Source: Reticulitermes lucifugus (lineage: Eukaryota > Arthropoda > Insecta > Blattodea > Rhinotermitidae). From it: a DNA stretch of 64,000 bases. Numbering within the stretch: the stretch's first letter is position 1; each line of letters opens with the position of its first letter. The notes under the pieces were generated by a model. The model worked only from the letters and a program-made list of their open reading frames with translations. It ran no database searches and had not been told where the DNA came from. The DNA lies in assembly GCA_026260175.1 (NCBI GenBank), contig JAKCWW010001676.1:259-64258 (forward strand), written 5' to 3'. Position numbers and translations under genes: made by a program. Positions 24,829 through 36,599 of this stretch are shown piece by piece.

Positions 24829-25312
24829 ACTAACCTCATGGATTAGAGGCTTTCTTGAATACCTAATAGTTCCTAATATAGTCGAGAAATTCCTCGAAAT
24901 TTATGAAACTTGAAAGTTCATCACCGCATTCACAAGAGACCGCCACTATTCCCTATCATAAGCCAGAACAGTCCACGCCTCCCAAACGATTTCTTGAAGA
25001 TCTAATTAACCTTATCATCCCATCTACGTCTACGCTTTCCAATTATTCTCTTTCACTCAGATTTCTCAACCAAAACCCTGAATGCACCTATCCTCTCTAC
25101 CAGAAGTGCCATATGCCCAGCCTGTCTCATCTTTCTTCATCACCCGAATAATATTTGCAGAGGAGTAGAGATCATGAAGCTCCTCATTGTGCAGTCTCCT
25201 CCAGTTTTCTTTTACCTCGTCCCTTTTGAGCCCAGACATTTTTCTCAGCACCCTATTCTCAAACACCCTCAGCCTATATTCTTCCCTCAGTGTGAAAGGC
25301 CAAGTTTCACAC
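24829..25312 (-). mobile_element. LINE copy, 5'-truncated (ORF2 C-terminus and 3' UTR)
   Basis: On the minus strand the sequence runs from about 25312 to 24829. Its 5' part encodes LRVFENRVLRKMSG with KRDEV, RRLHNEELHDLYSS and NIIRVMKKDE, the highly conserved block upstream of 'RWAGHVARMGE' near the end of ORF2 of an abundant insect non-LTR family (often labelled endonuclease-reverse transcriptase; clade uncertain). The continuation corresponds to the terminal GKPEGKRPLGRPRRRWED-type region, but the reading frame is lost by indels. The 3' UTR corresponds to copies at 31929, 47585 and 62335, ending in CCATGAGGTTAGTTTTG. A possible 7-bp duplication ACAAAAC (24824-24830 and 25316-25322) flanks it. 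The catalytic domains are absent, so it is a dead insertion. Confidence 0.75.
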
Positions 25313-25994
25313 TAAACAAAACAACAGGTAAAACTATATTTCGGTGTATTTTAATCTTTATATTTTTGGGTAGTAAACTGAAAGACAGAAGAGACTGCGA
25401 TAGTATCATGCAATCAAAGTGACTGAATTGAAGAAAGGTGCATAAAAAGTTTATTTGGATCACCGAAAAAAGAGACGAGAAGATTTATTGACAAATTCTT
25501 GTTAAGGCAGTAACGAAGTTTCTGATTCTATGGAAGATGAGGAAAATCCCGATATTTTGTTCAGACTTTTAACTACGCACAATGACTGAAAAGTGAATGA
25601 GCTTTTCCGATTTAGAGTAAGTAATTATGAAAATATGTGTATCCAGTAAGGTGTCAAAATACATTTTTCACACTACTGAATATAACTGTTAGTTCCACTT
25701 ACCTTACGAAAAACAACTCTCTTTACAAACTTACTCTGCGCGCAAAATAAGGAATCCGAGAATAATTGAAAGTGCAGTCATAAATTTAATGCTGATGTAA
25801 CAAATTACTCTTTAATAGTAAACTACAACACGAATTTACATAAAACGCACACACACATCTTACACACTGAGTGTGATAGAAGGAATAAAAATTGAATTTA
25901 AATTTTTACGTCATGTATTTTATTTTTTAATGCATGGACAGATTTAGATGTCAATTTATCACCATTCATTTCACGTAAGTCAAACACCGGCCAA
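25313..25994. other. Unassigned stretch
   Basis: No recognisable feature; a short ACAC run lies near 25846-25856. Confidence 0.4.
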
Positions 25995-26232
25995 TGTCAG
26001 TGGCCACGCGGTCTAAGGCTCTCACTTGCTGGTATTGCGGGTTCGTATCCCGCCGGGGCATGGATGTCTGTCTCTTGTGATTGTTGTGTGTTGTCAGGTA
26101 GAGGTGTCTGTGACGGTCCGATCCCTCATCCAGAGGAGTCTTGCCGAATGTTGTGTGTCTGAATGTGATCGTGAAGCCCCGACAATAAGGAGGCCCTGGC
26201 TCACTAGGGACTGTTGCTCCATGAAATACTAT
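25995..26232 (+). mobile_element. tRNA-derived SINE (family S1)
   Basis: The head reads TGGCCACGCGGTCTAAGG (26001-26018, A-box region) and GGTTCGTATCCC (26040-26051, B box), with the 30-40-nt spacing of a tRNA gene, but the cloverleaf is not intact. The body contains GTCTTGCCGAATGTTGTGTG and the 3' end AGGAGGCCCTGGCTCACTAG with GGGACTGTTGCTCCATG. Shared tail sequence occurs at 20262-20306 and perhaps 10760-10905. A 127-codon frame crossing it (RVRIPPGHG...) is a by-product. Such SINEs are transcribed by RNA polymerase III and mobilised by LINE enzymes. Confidence 0.75.
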
Positions 26233-26563
26233 TCAAACACCGAATGTACGTGTTTCCTTGCCGCAAACTCAAATTGTAATTATTTGCCCGTATGGAACGA
26301 AAATGTGTCTGAGTATTTATTCTGTCTCTCTTTGGCAGGTTTAACTCCGACAGTATTTGATGAAAAGAAATTGAAAATCCTAGTTATTTTTGGACTAGAA
26401 CCAGCCTAATTTAAATAGTGATATATGATCATCAGCATAAACGTGTTAGCAGATTCCTCATACGAAACAAGAGACGCAAAGGTAAACTTTCTGAAATGTT
26501 TTCTGGTGGTTCCCGGTACAGAGGGATACTAGGTGGCTTTACTTCAACATTCCTTAAAAGTAC

Positions 26564-26592
26564 TTATTATTATTATTATTATTATTATTATT
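26564..26592. repeat. Microsatellite (ATT)n
   Basis: About nine uninterrupted ATT units, read as a run of Tyr in an open frame crossing it. Confidence 0.95.
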
Positions 26593-27723
26593 TAATAATT
26601 CAACGCTGTGTATAGTCTTAAGTCGTTGAGTGCATCTTTACAGAAGCTATAGATTAAAAAAATTTCTCTTAGATGCATTCAGAGGATGCATGAATGAATA
26701 AAGCGTTGTTTAAAAATGACGAATTTTAGTTTATATTGCCAAGATCTGGAAAAACTGAAGTACACGCAGTAGCACAAACACACGTTTTCTCTGGTTACTT
26801 CAAAAAATTCCAAAAGTTAAGAAAATAAAATTTTCGCGCCTGTTATGTAACAGCTAGAGATTCTTTCCTCTTAGATTCTTTTCCCTTAGTATTCAATAAA
26901 ATTATAACAGGATTAAGTAAATAGACATATCGAATAAATTCTTATCCAAACTTTCCCTTTGCTACTGGAGAAATATTACGTTCTGACAACACGGCGCGCA
27001 ATACGCGCTCTTGCCTTATGCATTTGTTCTCAAATTTAAACTCACCGAAAATACACAACTACACTTAAAAATCAAACTGCTGTAATAAATGTCTTGCAGG
27101 GAAATTTTCACTATGATAGGATAAATTTAATAAATGAAATACGATTCTTCTGGAACTGATTGGTAGGATTTTTACGCTGCATATTTACTGCTGTGGAAAT
27201 GCTGCCTTTTACATTTCCCGGAAATTGAGTAATGTTATTTGTTGGGATAGAAACGTATGCTTAGACCGCCAGATTTCGGTCGCTACAGACACGTGCGAGA
27301 GAAGAGTGTGGGAACAGAATTAAGACAGGTGCAACTTCAATTTTTAATTTTCGAGTCTCAATTCCTTGCCCTTCACAACTAGCAACAGTACAGAATCGTG
27401 AAGAGATTTTGATATACATAAATTAAGTTGCGTGCAGCACTTTTTATTTGTATTAACTTGCTGTCACGCAAGTCTCCTTGTAATGCACAATAAAAAACTC
27501 TTTTTTAATGTCAAGTTTCATATAAAATGACATGGTAAAACCAAGACTAAATTTATTCTAACAGAGATCAAAACTCAAGAGCTGTCACCAATGATAGACT
27601 TGTTAAAATAAAGGGTAATAAATAAGCCATGACTAATCTAATTTAAAATTTTGCTATTAATTTTATGTAACCAAACCCATCTCAAGCTTGATTACTGCTG
27701 CTTTAAATCCGGACTGCAACAGT

Positions 27724-27751
27724 TTATTATTATTATTATTATTATTATTAT
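27724..27751. repeat. Microsatellite (ATT)n
   Basis: About nine uninterrupted ATT units, read as a run of Ile in one frame. Confidence 0.95.
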
Positions 27752-28913
27752 CGTTTTACGATCAGTTCTGATCTGCTTACCACACTCGTGCTCTAAGCAT
27801 TACGGCAATTCTGACATCCTGATGATATCTTCTCTATGTCGCTGAGATGTTACTTTGTGTACAACTTCGTTTCATAGTCTGCTGGAATCGATTTAAGGCC
27901 ACAGTAATCCTGGCGTGAAATACTTGTGCTTTAAATATATTTTTGTGACTGCTTGCTATTTTGTTTGTGTATAAGCCACAGAATTATTACGTTAGAGATT
28001 CCACGCAAAACTTTACTCTTTGTCTTTTGATACAAGTCCCAGCATATGAACGGTTCTGCAGTTCACATTATTGGCTGCTAACGGGGATCTTCACTACATC
28101 AAAATCACTAATGATGGAATGGCGGAACTTACAAACGCCAAAGATGAACGTGTGGTAATTTGAAGTGAAGAACCTTTGGTGTATTTTTCAAGTTTACTTG
28201 TAAAACCCCTCCAATACATTTGTGGTATCAGGCCTACTTTTGTTTGTAGAGTTGCTAAAGCTTGTGGAAAACATATTTTTAATCAGTTGTCATGGAGTTC
28301 CCTATGATTTTCTTTCAAGTAGCTGACGTGTCCTACACAGTATTTCTCTCACGTGTCGTAATGAAACACTGGGGCCACAGTTGCAAGTTCCGCTCGAATG
28401 AAGGTATTGTCGTGGTGATCTACGTTGCTACCTATGCAGGTAGAGGTCTCTCCGTGAGCCGATCGCCCAAGATATCCTGTCTGCTGTCCACTTGCTTCAG
28501 AGCTAATTGCCAAAGGCTAAAGTTATGCAAGCCGAATACAAATGTCTTTACTTTCTTTTGGTACTAGTAAATCATGTTCTTTGATTGAAAGTTAGATAAT
28601 TTTTAATGATAATGCAGGCTTACTCTTACAATCACCAAATAATAAAAAAAGAGAGCGCTCTTTCAGAAAACAGGCACCGAACTCTGTATTCTTTCACACG
28701 CTCTATACGCAATGAACACAAGGACGTAAGACGTCTTGGTGCAGTGCTACGCTCTTGTCTTGCACGAGCAAGTAGCCTAGCCTTTTGAATTTCTGTCGTG
28801 TTACCATTTAATCTTACTGAGAATTTTTTATTTGGCTTCACTATCATCAAGCCACAGCTGGAATTTTTAAGTTACCTTGAAATAGACACGCTCTTACTAT
28901 TATCGAATATTTT

Positions 28914-29045
28914 CTGCGGAGGCCCGGCTTCGGCTCCAGGCCAGTCCATGTGGGATTTGTAGTGGGACAAAGCGGCGTTTAGATAGGTTTTCCTCCAAGT
29001 GTTTCAACTGCCCCAGCCATTATTATTTACTCAACTCCCCATTTC
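28914..29045 (+). mobile_element. 5'-truncated SINE copy (family S4, as at 61.15 kb)
   Basis: GCGGAGGCCCGGCTTCGGCT, then GTCCATGTGGGATTTGTAGT, GGGACAAAGCGGC and AGGTTTTCCTCCAAGT match in order the S4 SINE at 61199-61290 (GCGGAGGCCCGGGTTCGATC, GTCCAAGTGGGATTTGTGGT, GGACAAATTGGC, AGGTTTTCCCCCCGAGT). The A-box half of the head is missing. The copy is clearly diverged from the 61-kb one; its 3' limit is approximate. Confidence 0.7.
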
Positions 29046-29710
29046 CATTCGCGAGGCTATTAAATTCGCTATAAGATGTCGGTAATTGACAGCGTCTTTA
29101 AATAACACACTTAACAACCTTTCCATATTATTTCGCGAAACATTATATTTATAGCTGAACCAAGGTTTGTGTAAACTAAAACAATCAACATAATGATATT
29201 CGAAATATACAGGATGGAAAATGTCCTTCCACAATGAAACAGAAACTACTACGTTTACATGTAAAGAGTAATTACAATATATGTATGTGTGTGTGTGTGT
29301 GTATTTTAAAACAAGATGTACGTTTCCACATGGAAGCTGATCTGTCAGTGAAACGAGATATTCTTGCCATTTCATTGGAGCAAATCGCAAACAGAAAATC
29401 TGTAAAAACGATCGTGTAAGGGATTGAATTCTTTAATGAAAAATATTCAGTAATAATTACAGAGAAGGCATCACGCAGTGAAACCGGATCAACAGGCGGA
29501 ACATGAAATCAGATCGCGTAAACTTTGATAACTCTCACGGGTTTAATTGTGTTGCCTAGTCTTACACAAAGAGTGTCCTGGCGCAGTGAAACAAGGTCAA
29601 TTGTAGCTGTGAACTGGAAGGTACCTAGCAGTAAACGAGGGCATTCGTAATTTTGTACTACACACTACGAAGCATAGATAGTGTACCGTGTACCGTGGAA
29701 CTGGCTGACA
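29046..29710. other. Unassigned stretch with short GT run
   Basis: A (GT)n run lies at 29283-29302. Two overlapping frames (29031-29390 minus, 29234-29419 plus) are unrecognised; the minus one contains the dinucleotide-encoded Thr-His run. Confidence 0.45.
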
Positions 29711-29711
29711 C

Positions 29712-30118
29712 TGATTATACAGAAGACAAGAATATTACACAATATTCAGTCCAACAAAATGCACTCTATTATTTCAGATATTCTGTATTAAAATATCTTG
29801 TAAATCAACACAACATATTTCGAGGCCTCATCCATCTGCACTACGTAGGCAATCTCCAGTACATAGTATACCAGGGATCCACTACAAAAATCTCCTACAT
29901 CTTAATTGATCATCTCTTTGTATATTTTATAACTTTTTAATACGTATATACATTGCTAGTTCTGTTTCTGTGAAATCTTACTTTGATACGAATCCCTGAT
30001 GATGATCCCATGAGGGATCGAAACATGTTGTGTTGATTTAAAAGATATTTTAATATAGAATGTCTGAAAACAATACAGTGCATTTTGTTGGGAATGAATA
30101 TTTTGTGAATTGATTATA
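29712..30118 (+). mobile_element. Penelope-like inverted-arm element (family E)
   Basis: Two long inverted arms, about 29736-29823 and 30018-30109, share on outward reading TCGAAAYATGTTGTGTTGAT, then AGATATTTTAATAYAGAAT, then TGCATTTTGTTGG. They are roughly 88-92 bp with scattered differences and are separated by a 194-bp centre. The right arm begins inside a well-formed core: CTGATGA (29996-30002), T, hairpin GATCCC/GGGATC (30004-30009, 30014-30019), GAAACATGTT (30020-30029). The left arm carries a shorter version on the minus strand. A direct TGATTATA (29712-29719 and 30111-30118) is a candidate target duplication; the right arm abuts it and a 16-nt tail would lie on the left. No protein domain is present. 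Confidence 0.65.
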
Positions 30119-30735
30119 GAAAATGCACGGTATAAAGAATATATAAAAAAGAGAAGAATATTCGCCGTGACTCAAATTTCTGAAGTGAAATATTAACGGT
30201 CTTATTTAAAGAAGCGAGGACATTCGCACTAAAATTCTTTGGGGACGGAGGCTGAGATGGATATCATTTGACCCACTGAACCCGAGGCTTTTAACCTAAC
30301 ACACTCGTTTTATTCTGTGGTTAAGATAACGAGATGTAGCCTGACGAGTTTGTGTGCCATTGAAGGATTCCTGAAACATATTGTAATAACGAATCAGGAA
30401 ATTTCTAAAGGACCAGACTTTGCGTGTATCAGGGATTTGGCGAAAAAGTATCAGAAGAGATAATTATGCGCGTTCTATTAACGCATTTTTAAATACCACG
30501 AAGCCCTCAAAATGTTCTACGGTTTTTCAGATATTTATTTGAACAGTGATTTTCCTATGGGTTTACTCATACGAACTAACAGAAAGCGTAGCCTATCAAC
30601 TATTCCATCGAGTACGAATAATTAAGGTAATTGTAACGTTGAGTGCCATGCCGTAAAGGTGCACGAAGGAGCGGAGGTAAATATTAATTTATGGTTATTA
30701 CACCCTGTGTTCCACTAGGTGATTAACAAAATCGT
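30119..30735. other. Unassigned stretch
   Basis: No open frame or repeat that I recognise. Confidence 0.4.
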
Positions 30736-30737
30736 AC

Positions 30738-30830
30738 ATTGAAGATGGAGGTAGCAAGTTCCTCAAGAGCGTTAATAACCACATACAAATTTGCACGGTT
30801 TTATAAATAGAAACACCAGAGTCTAGATCT
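30738..30830 (+). repeat. Dispersed repeat, hammerhead-like family B (degenerate)
   Basis: TTGAAGATGGAGGTAGCAAG (30739-30758) then TTCCTCAAGAGCGTTAATAA and CACATACAAATTTGCACGG parallel the family B segment at 2440 (CTGAAGATGGAGGCAGTAG, then ATATCCATTTACC) and that at 54909 on the minus strand. The GAAAC half of the core is diverged here. Confidence 0.4.
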
Positions 30831-31913
30831 ATATACAAGGTCAAATCACTAAATTATTTCATTTATATCAGCACTAGATAGTGATGAGTGGTCAGCAGTA
30901 CACTCTAGCAATTTTACTGCCACTCCCTACCGAAAAATAGCTCCTTGTGCTCAATGGACAGGGTTCTGAACAGGTTCCACTTCCGGCCTAGAATTTGTCG
31001 CTTAGTTGTTTTAGAAGCCTTTGAAGGGAATGGTACTCTTTTCCACACGGAAAAATGTCGGGTGAATTTAACTTTTGTCTCTGTCACTTAAGTAAGATTA
31101 CAACACTACGTGGAGCTGTAAACAAAACATGTTAAAGAAACCGGTTTACCGTATAAGAAATGGGCGCCTACTATATGAAATATTTATTGCATACAAGTGC
31201 AACAATAGGAAAAAAAGGCTTCTTACATACAATTGCAAGAATACGATAAAAACGCGTTTCTAATTGGTGAAAAATTACGGAAAGGTAATTTTAAGTTCAC
31301 ACAGTGCAATAAAGAAGGACAGGGAACCTTACAATGTACGGAAAAGACGTCTAGTGTAAACCATCTTAAGACAATGGCGAAAGTGCAGGTGCATCCAGAC
31401 GCGTTTTTCTTTTAATAAGTTACAAAAAGCGTAGGATGTTGGAAAGTGCAAAATTTGTACACTAGCCACATAGTTTGTACAACAAAAAGTTTGTGAGAAA
31501 AGTTTTTCGACGTGTTACACGTTACCAATGTGTTCCTCATGAAGGCACAGTAAAGGGCCAAAATCCTTCAGTCAGTGCTTTGGCTTTACTACCGGAGTTT
31601 GACTTGCAGTAGCAGAGTGTAGTTCTTCCCTTCTCTACTTTCCAGCTTGACTCTAGGGCCAACAACTACCCCTATAAGCAATGGATATCCGTCCTCGACA
31701 GTGGGACAATTAGCTATGTGAAGCTGACCACTCATCTCCAGCTAGTGACGAATTTAAGAACAAGTGGGCCTACCCACCACGTACTCTATTTGTCTTTTGG
31801 GAGTTGCTTCATTAAGTACGGGAACACCTACGCCTTTTGGTTTGTTGCACATACCAATAATTGGCTTTGAAAAAATAAATTTGTTTCTACAAGCAATAGA
31901 TATAGAAACCGAT
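30831..31913. other. Unassigned stretch
   Basis: A 60-codon frame at 31233-31415 is unrecognised. The part around 31600-31760 is GC-richer and may be a decayed repeat, but I could not match it to any element in the window. Confidence 0.4.
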
Positions 31914-32193
31914 AACGTAAGAAAAGTAACTAACTAACTCCACGGAGCAGAGTCCTTCTTGAGAAGCTAACAGGTCGTCAGCTAGTCAANNNNNNNNNNN
32001 NNNNNNNNNNNNNNNNNNNNNNNNNNNNNNNNNNNNNNNNNNNNNNNNNNNNNNNNNNNNNNNNNNNNNNNNNNNNNNNNNNNNNNNNNNNNNNNNNNNN
32101 NNNNNNNNNTCTCCCGACCAAAATCCTGTATGCACCTCTCCCCTCACCCATACGTGCTACATGCCCCGCCCACCTCACAACGTAAGAAAAGTA
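31914..32193 (-). mobile_element. 5'-truncated LINE insertion with 15-bp target duplication, containing the gap
   Basis: On the minus strand, positions 32177-32110 encode RWAGHVARMGEGRGAYRILVG, the conserved near-terminal block of the same LINE family as 24829-25312. After the 120-N gap the sequence resumes at LTS and the stop (TTGACTAGCTGACGACCTG), then the 3' UTR GCTTCTCAAGAAGGACTCTG and a (GTTA)n-type tail at 31927-31938. The flanks carry an exact 15-bp direct repeat, AACGTAAGAAAAGTA, at 31914-31928 and 32179-32193, so this is a complete target-primed insertion truncated at its 5' end to about 250 bp. Homologous copies suggest about 180 bp between the gap-flanking landmarks, whereas about 128 bp are given here. 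Confidence 0.85.
31990..32109. other. Assembly gap (120 N)
   Basis: A run of 120 N inside the LINE insertion. Comparison with the copies at 24829 and 62040 suggests the missing sequence is ORF2 C-terminal coding sequence. Confidence 1.
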
Positions 32194-33098
32194 GCGAAGC
32201 ATAAATTTGTAAAAAGGATGTGTATGTAGGCCTAGAGATATAGATCTGTAATAGACCTACTCCATATTATACTTGGAATTCACGATTGCTTTCTTCTTTG
32301 CTTTCGAAAATATAATCTGCCAGATATCTTATTAGGCATCAGCTGAGATCAGAAGCAGATGCCTCAATAATACAACAGAACAGTGGTTTTGGACTAAAAG
32401 TTTGAACATGGGGGACTGAAATATCGGAACCTTCTATGTATGGAATTGGTTCCTTTCGTGACAATCACGATAAAATATCATCCGAGTAGGAAGTGTTTCG
32501 CGAAAATGAAGATGCGAGAAATTCAAGACTCCCGCCTGAGTCGTTACGAATATTGTCTCCCATCTTGCTAGGCTCTATGGAACAGTAGTTCATTAGCGCC
32601 GCACTGCAGGCACCTGGCGACGCACAACGTAGCTGAAGAGGAAGTCTTAATACTTCAGGTACTGCAGATGCATTTCCCGAAATTACTTATTATAGCTGTT
32701 AGTGTAAGACGTTCTACGTAATTGTCCCATATCTGATAAATTATCGTGAACTAAGTTAGGTACTTACACAATCCTCGCGCCTTTTTCAGCCCTCTGAAGA
32801 ACAGTGGTAAACACCTGATTTGGAAAGAAGAAAATTTGCAGTTTGCCTACAGAGTGTATTAGTTAGTACCATTTGACTCTCAGCAAAGCCGGAGATTGTT
32901 TTTCCTACACAAAGATGCTGAGCTTTGTAATGGGAAATTTTTTGTTTCCTGAGATGTTGAAACTGAATTCTTAAAGAGTTATGTTTATGAACTTTAGACC
33001 TCAAATTACTAGTATTTCCAAACCTTCTTGTAAAATGTAATAACCACTGTAAATGTATATTACATTACTTTACATTAGATTACACTTTCTTACATGTC
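32194..33098. other. Unassigned stretch
   Basis: A 72-codon minus-strand frame at 32786-33004 is unrecognised. TTACA-rich sequence begins near 33055. Confidence 0.4.
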
Positions 33099-33099
33099 A

Positions 33100-33325
33100 T
33101 AATATACAACATGATTTAATTTGAAATGTATGGCGTCAAATCAAGTGGAGAAACCAGCACGAAATTTGAAAACATAAGGATTTGAAAGGACGGTTTAGTG
33201 GTCAATTTCAGGGCGCTCCTCTAAAGAGAATGCAGAAAACCACTCAGCACTTTGGTTATCGGCTGGTATTCGAACCGTGTACTTCCCGGATACAACTTTT
33301 GATTTTTGGTGCTACTCCCTCGTAC
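33100..33325 (-). repeat. Possible SINE remnant with B box
   Basis: On the minus strand, 33276-33265 reads GGTTCGAATACC, a near-consensus polymerase III B box, followed by CCGATAACCAAAGTGCTGAG, TGGTTTTCTGCATTCTC and TTTAGAGGAGC. That order (B box, 'ggttttct...' and a GAGG segment) is like other insect SINE bodies. The A box is not convincing and there is no second copy here. Confidence 0.4.
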
Positions 33326-36038
33326 TCGATAACAGGATAAGGTCACCTACGTAAATTCATTTTATGGTAAAAACACTGACGTTTTGTAATCCAGGCTTAC
33401 AGAACAGCTCCTAGTCGTTTGGGTTTCGGAGGTTAAGTAAACCTGAAACAATGAAGACTTTGTTACACGTAGAACTTCTCTTCATTAAACAGGCCTTCTT
33501 TTTGTGTTTTCTTAATTTACGTAGTGACTAGTACTATGTTGGTTACGATGCGTATTATCGAACGAGGGCTGTATGTGAACGGTGGCTTGTGTAAGTGTAT
33601 GAGAGTGTGTTCCCGCTTTATCAGTTCCAGGCTTATCAAGTAGTAAGCAGTAACGATTATCACTTAAACGTCCATTTTTTGGCGAGGAGCTTAGGCATAG
33701 GAAAAACGTTGTTTAATTCAATTTCTTAAGATATTTAGATGTGTTTGAAGCCTACGAGTTTACATTCGCTGGGATCTACAGAGCGGGGCTCCCAGCATAC
33801 ATTTAGCAGGTCTTAAGGAGAAAATTACTTTTCCAAGAAAGGAGGCCCAGAATATAATATTTTAATATCACTATTTATAAAGTCATAAAGAAGATAAACT
33901 AAGTAAAAGCACACCAACATACGTGGCGTTACTTCAAATAGTGAAATTTTTCTCGTCAATATTTCGTTACCTCTAAAATTTTATTTCTTCTCGTCTAAAC
34001 TGTTGTAGCTTATGTATTTTTACACTCTTTCTTCCTGCTACACAATTCTTGGATGGATTGTGTTTGTCATGTCCTTTTAATGTCGCGAAATTTACTTAAT
34101 ATAAATTTCTGAATAAATTATTTCCGAAAAACGTATTTTTTGTATGTAAGTACATATATACAAACATATATGTGCCCGTACGTAAGCCCATTAATGTTAG
34201 TATATTAAACATTTACTTTCTGCGTAGTCGTTGTTTGCTTTGCTGTTAAATCTATTCTTATCCTCGTGCGTAGGCTTGTAGAATTTTTTAGACGGACCAC
34301 GAATTCGCATTGGAAAAATATTAAATATTGTAAAATACAGTATAATAATTACGATGCCCAGATTTGCTGTTTCAAATATGAGATCGGACTAGAAGGGTAT
34401 AAAAACGTAATTTGCATTCGTAATGTGTTTTGATTCAATCTATTAAATCATACATAGACTAATTCTTACCTTCCTTTCCCCTATTTAAGTTTTCAAAAAC
34501 GCATTTCTTCTAAATTTGTTTTTCTGAATATTTTGTTGCCAATTCATTCATTAGTGTCCAGTTTTATACATGGGGTTACAACTAGGAAACGTTCTTCTCT
34601 CCTATTTTCTATACCATTTAATTTCAGGACATATCTACTGTGAGAAATTTTTGGAGAATATTGTAGATACTCCGTCAAATGAAACAGTATATTATATATA
34701 AATATCATAAAAATTATTTATCTGCAATTAATGGAACAAATCATTCTCTCTGACATATTGTTGATAAAAGACTGTTACTTTAAGAGAAGCTAGGTTTTGA
34801 GCAGCTGTGGCTCCTATTTGATGAGTAAGCCTAACTTTCATCTTGATGGACGTTTGGAACAGACAGACATTTTGAGGAGAGGAATGCTTTACGCAGTAAA
34901 TATTTCACGGTTCTAATATCTAAACAGCTGCTTCAGACACCGGTGGCACTTTTATATAGCTTGGTTATTTTCCGGTTGTCGAATTCTTTTCACTTTACTG
35001 GACATACTTTCACATTTTGTTTGCTTTTACTCTATTGTTTCTATGATAAGAAATAAAATCCTTTACCCTTACGTATAAAACTAATTGGAACAACTTCTTC
35101 TGGCGGAGGACTACATATATATTCCTATGTGAACTGAAAATAACAAATCATTTTTCCATTTTACTATAGAAAAACTATCCAGTGGAGAGGCATTCACTTG
35201 TTTTACATTTTCAGAAGCTACGGAATATGAAGTTACAGAACACTGATTCTTCTTCTTTGGTTTTGTAATAACTGTTGGAAGGAACTCTCCGCATAATGCT
35301 GTGCAGAGACGTTACAGCAGATACTATGGATGTCTTGAACGCTTTTTTTCTATATACCAACTAAACTGTCGTTTCATCTCACTCTGCTGATGCAAAGAAA
35401 GGCAAAGTTAAAGGCAGCGATACTCTAATAAAAACTTACGTGATTCTCATAGTAACTTCTTTATAAATCGACGGCGTACATACTAATTTTCAAAATTTTT
35501 ATATCTTAAGAATAGTTCATTTATATTGTTGATCAGTGTGGAAATATATGAGAGACATTCTGCATCCAACTTCGATGTGGTACACGTGTGAACTTTCACA
35601 TGCTTATTATACAATATGCAACGCACGGTTTCCTAGATTACGTACGTCATAACATACCCTGGATTTTACAGAACAGGCTTTAATACATATGACCACTGTC
35701 TACAAGATAAGGCTTTAAATATCCCAGAATCATTCAACATACAGTAGGATGTACAGCTGGTGTGGCGGGCCTTCATATTCATAATAACATATTTTCTAAA
35801 GGTTTTTACGATACCAGATTATTGATAATGCTTATGAATAACAAATTTAATAAGTCTTGAGCTCTAAAGTTTGAATAATTCGCCATGTGTTCTTTTAAAT
35901 TTTCATTTTTGTGTATTCTTATAGAACCTGATCCTGGCTTGCTAAAAAAGCCGAATCATGTAGCTGTTGGTTTTATATACGTTGTGTTTGACTGATATAT
36001 ACGTTGGTTTATTATATGCTAACACATGCGGAGGAGAC
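33326..36038. other. Unassigned 2.7-kb stretch
   Basis: No open frame above 60 codons and no repeat that I recognise. AT-rich spacer or intron-like sequence. Confidence 0.45.
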
Positions 36039-36039
36039 A

Positions 36040-36303
36040 TGTAAAGGTACAATTGAAGTCGCCCCTGTCCAAGCCATGACGGCTTACTGGGGGAGGCAGG
36101 ATTATAGCTTCAATTGACCTCGGTTCTAGATGGAGGTGAGTGGCCAGATTCACAACCCAGCCGTTTTTCCCCCAAGGGAAGAATCGCTGACACCCACTAA
36201 ACAGGAGGCCAGGTAGGCCCCAAAACCAGTTGGACGGAAACCGAACCCCGGACCTCCCATCCTGTAGCTTAGTCACTAACGGACTACGCAATCCCAGCTC
36301 TTG
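36040..36303 (-). mobile_element. tRNA-derived SINE (family S2)
   Basis: On the minus strand the head reads GGGATTGCGTAGTCCGTTAG with A box at 36289-36277 (GCGTAGTCCGTTA) and B box GGGTTCGGTTTCC at 36248-36236, about 30 nt apart as in a tRNA. The body follows through CCTCCTGTTTAGTGGGTGTC and CTTGGGGGAAAAACGGCTGG to the 3' part TGGCTTGGACAGGGGCGACT and TCAATTGTACCTTTA. The 131-codon minus frame crossing it (GLPGLLFSGCQRFFPWGKNG) is a SINE by-product. The 3' limit near 36040 is approximate and target duplications were not identified. Confidence 0.7.
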
Positions 36304-36599
36304 TTGATGTGCGCAGTGTGACAGGAAATGTCCAAGAGGCGCGTGTTTATCATTGATATTAGTAGGTTTTAAGTAACTACTGCAATAAGTATTTAACACG
36401 TCGTATAAAAGCAAAAAGCCTAGGCATCATCGAAAAGTTTTCCTCTTGGACACCATTTTGTAAATGAGGAGTTACGTTTCTAAACATGTACTTTTTATTG
36501 ATAAATTTAGTGTTTTATGATTCTTGTTATTTGCATGAATGTAACATATAAGCAATCAGAAAATGTGCTTATCATATACCACACATGTACCATGTTGAC
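36304..36599. other. Unassigned spacer
   Basis: Sequence between the SINE and the family A element, with nothing recognisable. Confidence 0.4.

Larger units (their letters stand above)
26236..28912. other. Unassigned stretch with two ATT microsatellites
   Basis: Frames at 27961-28158, 28292-28567 and 28606-28850 have no recognisable domain. The stretch otherwise contains only the two microsatellites listed separately. Confidence 0.4.

Noticed and set aside
27818-27850. CTGATGATATC as another core
   Set aside because: No hairpin and no GAAA box downstream.
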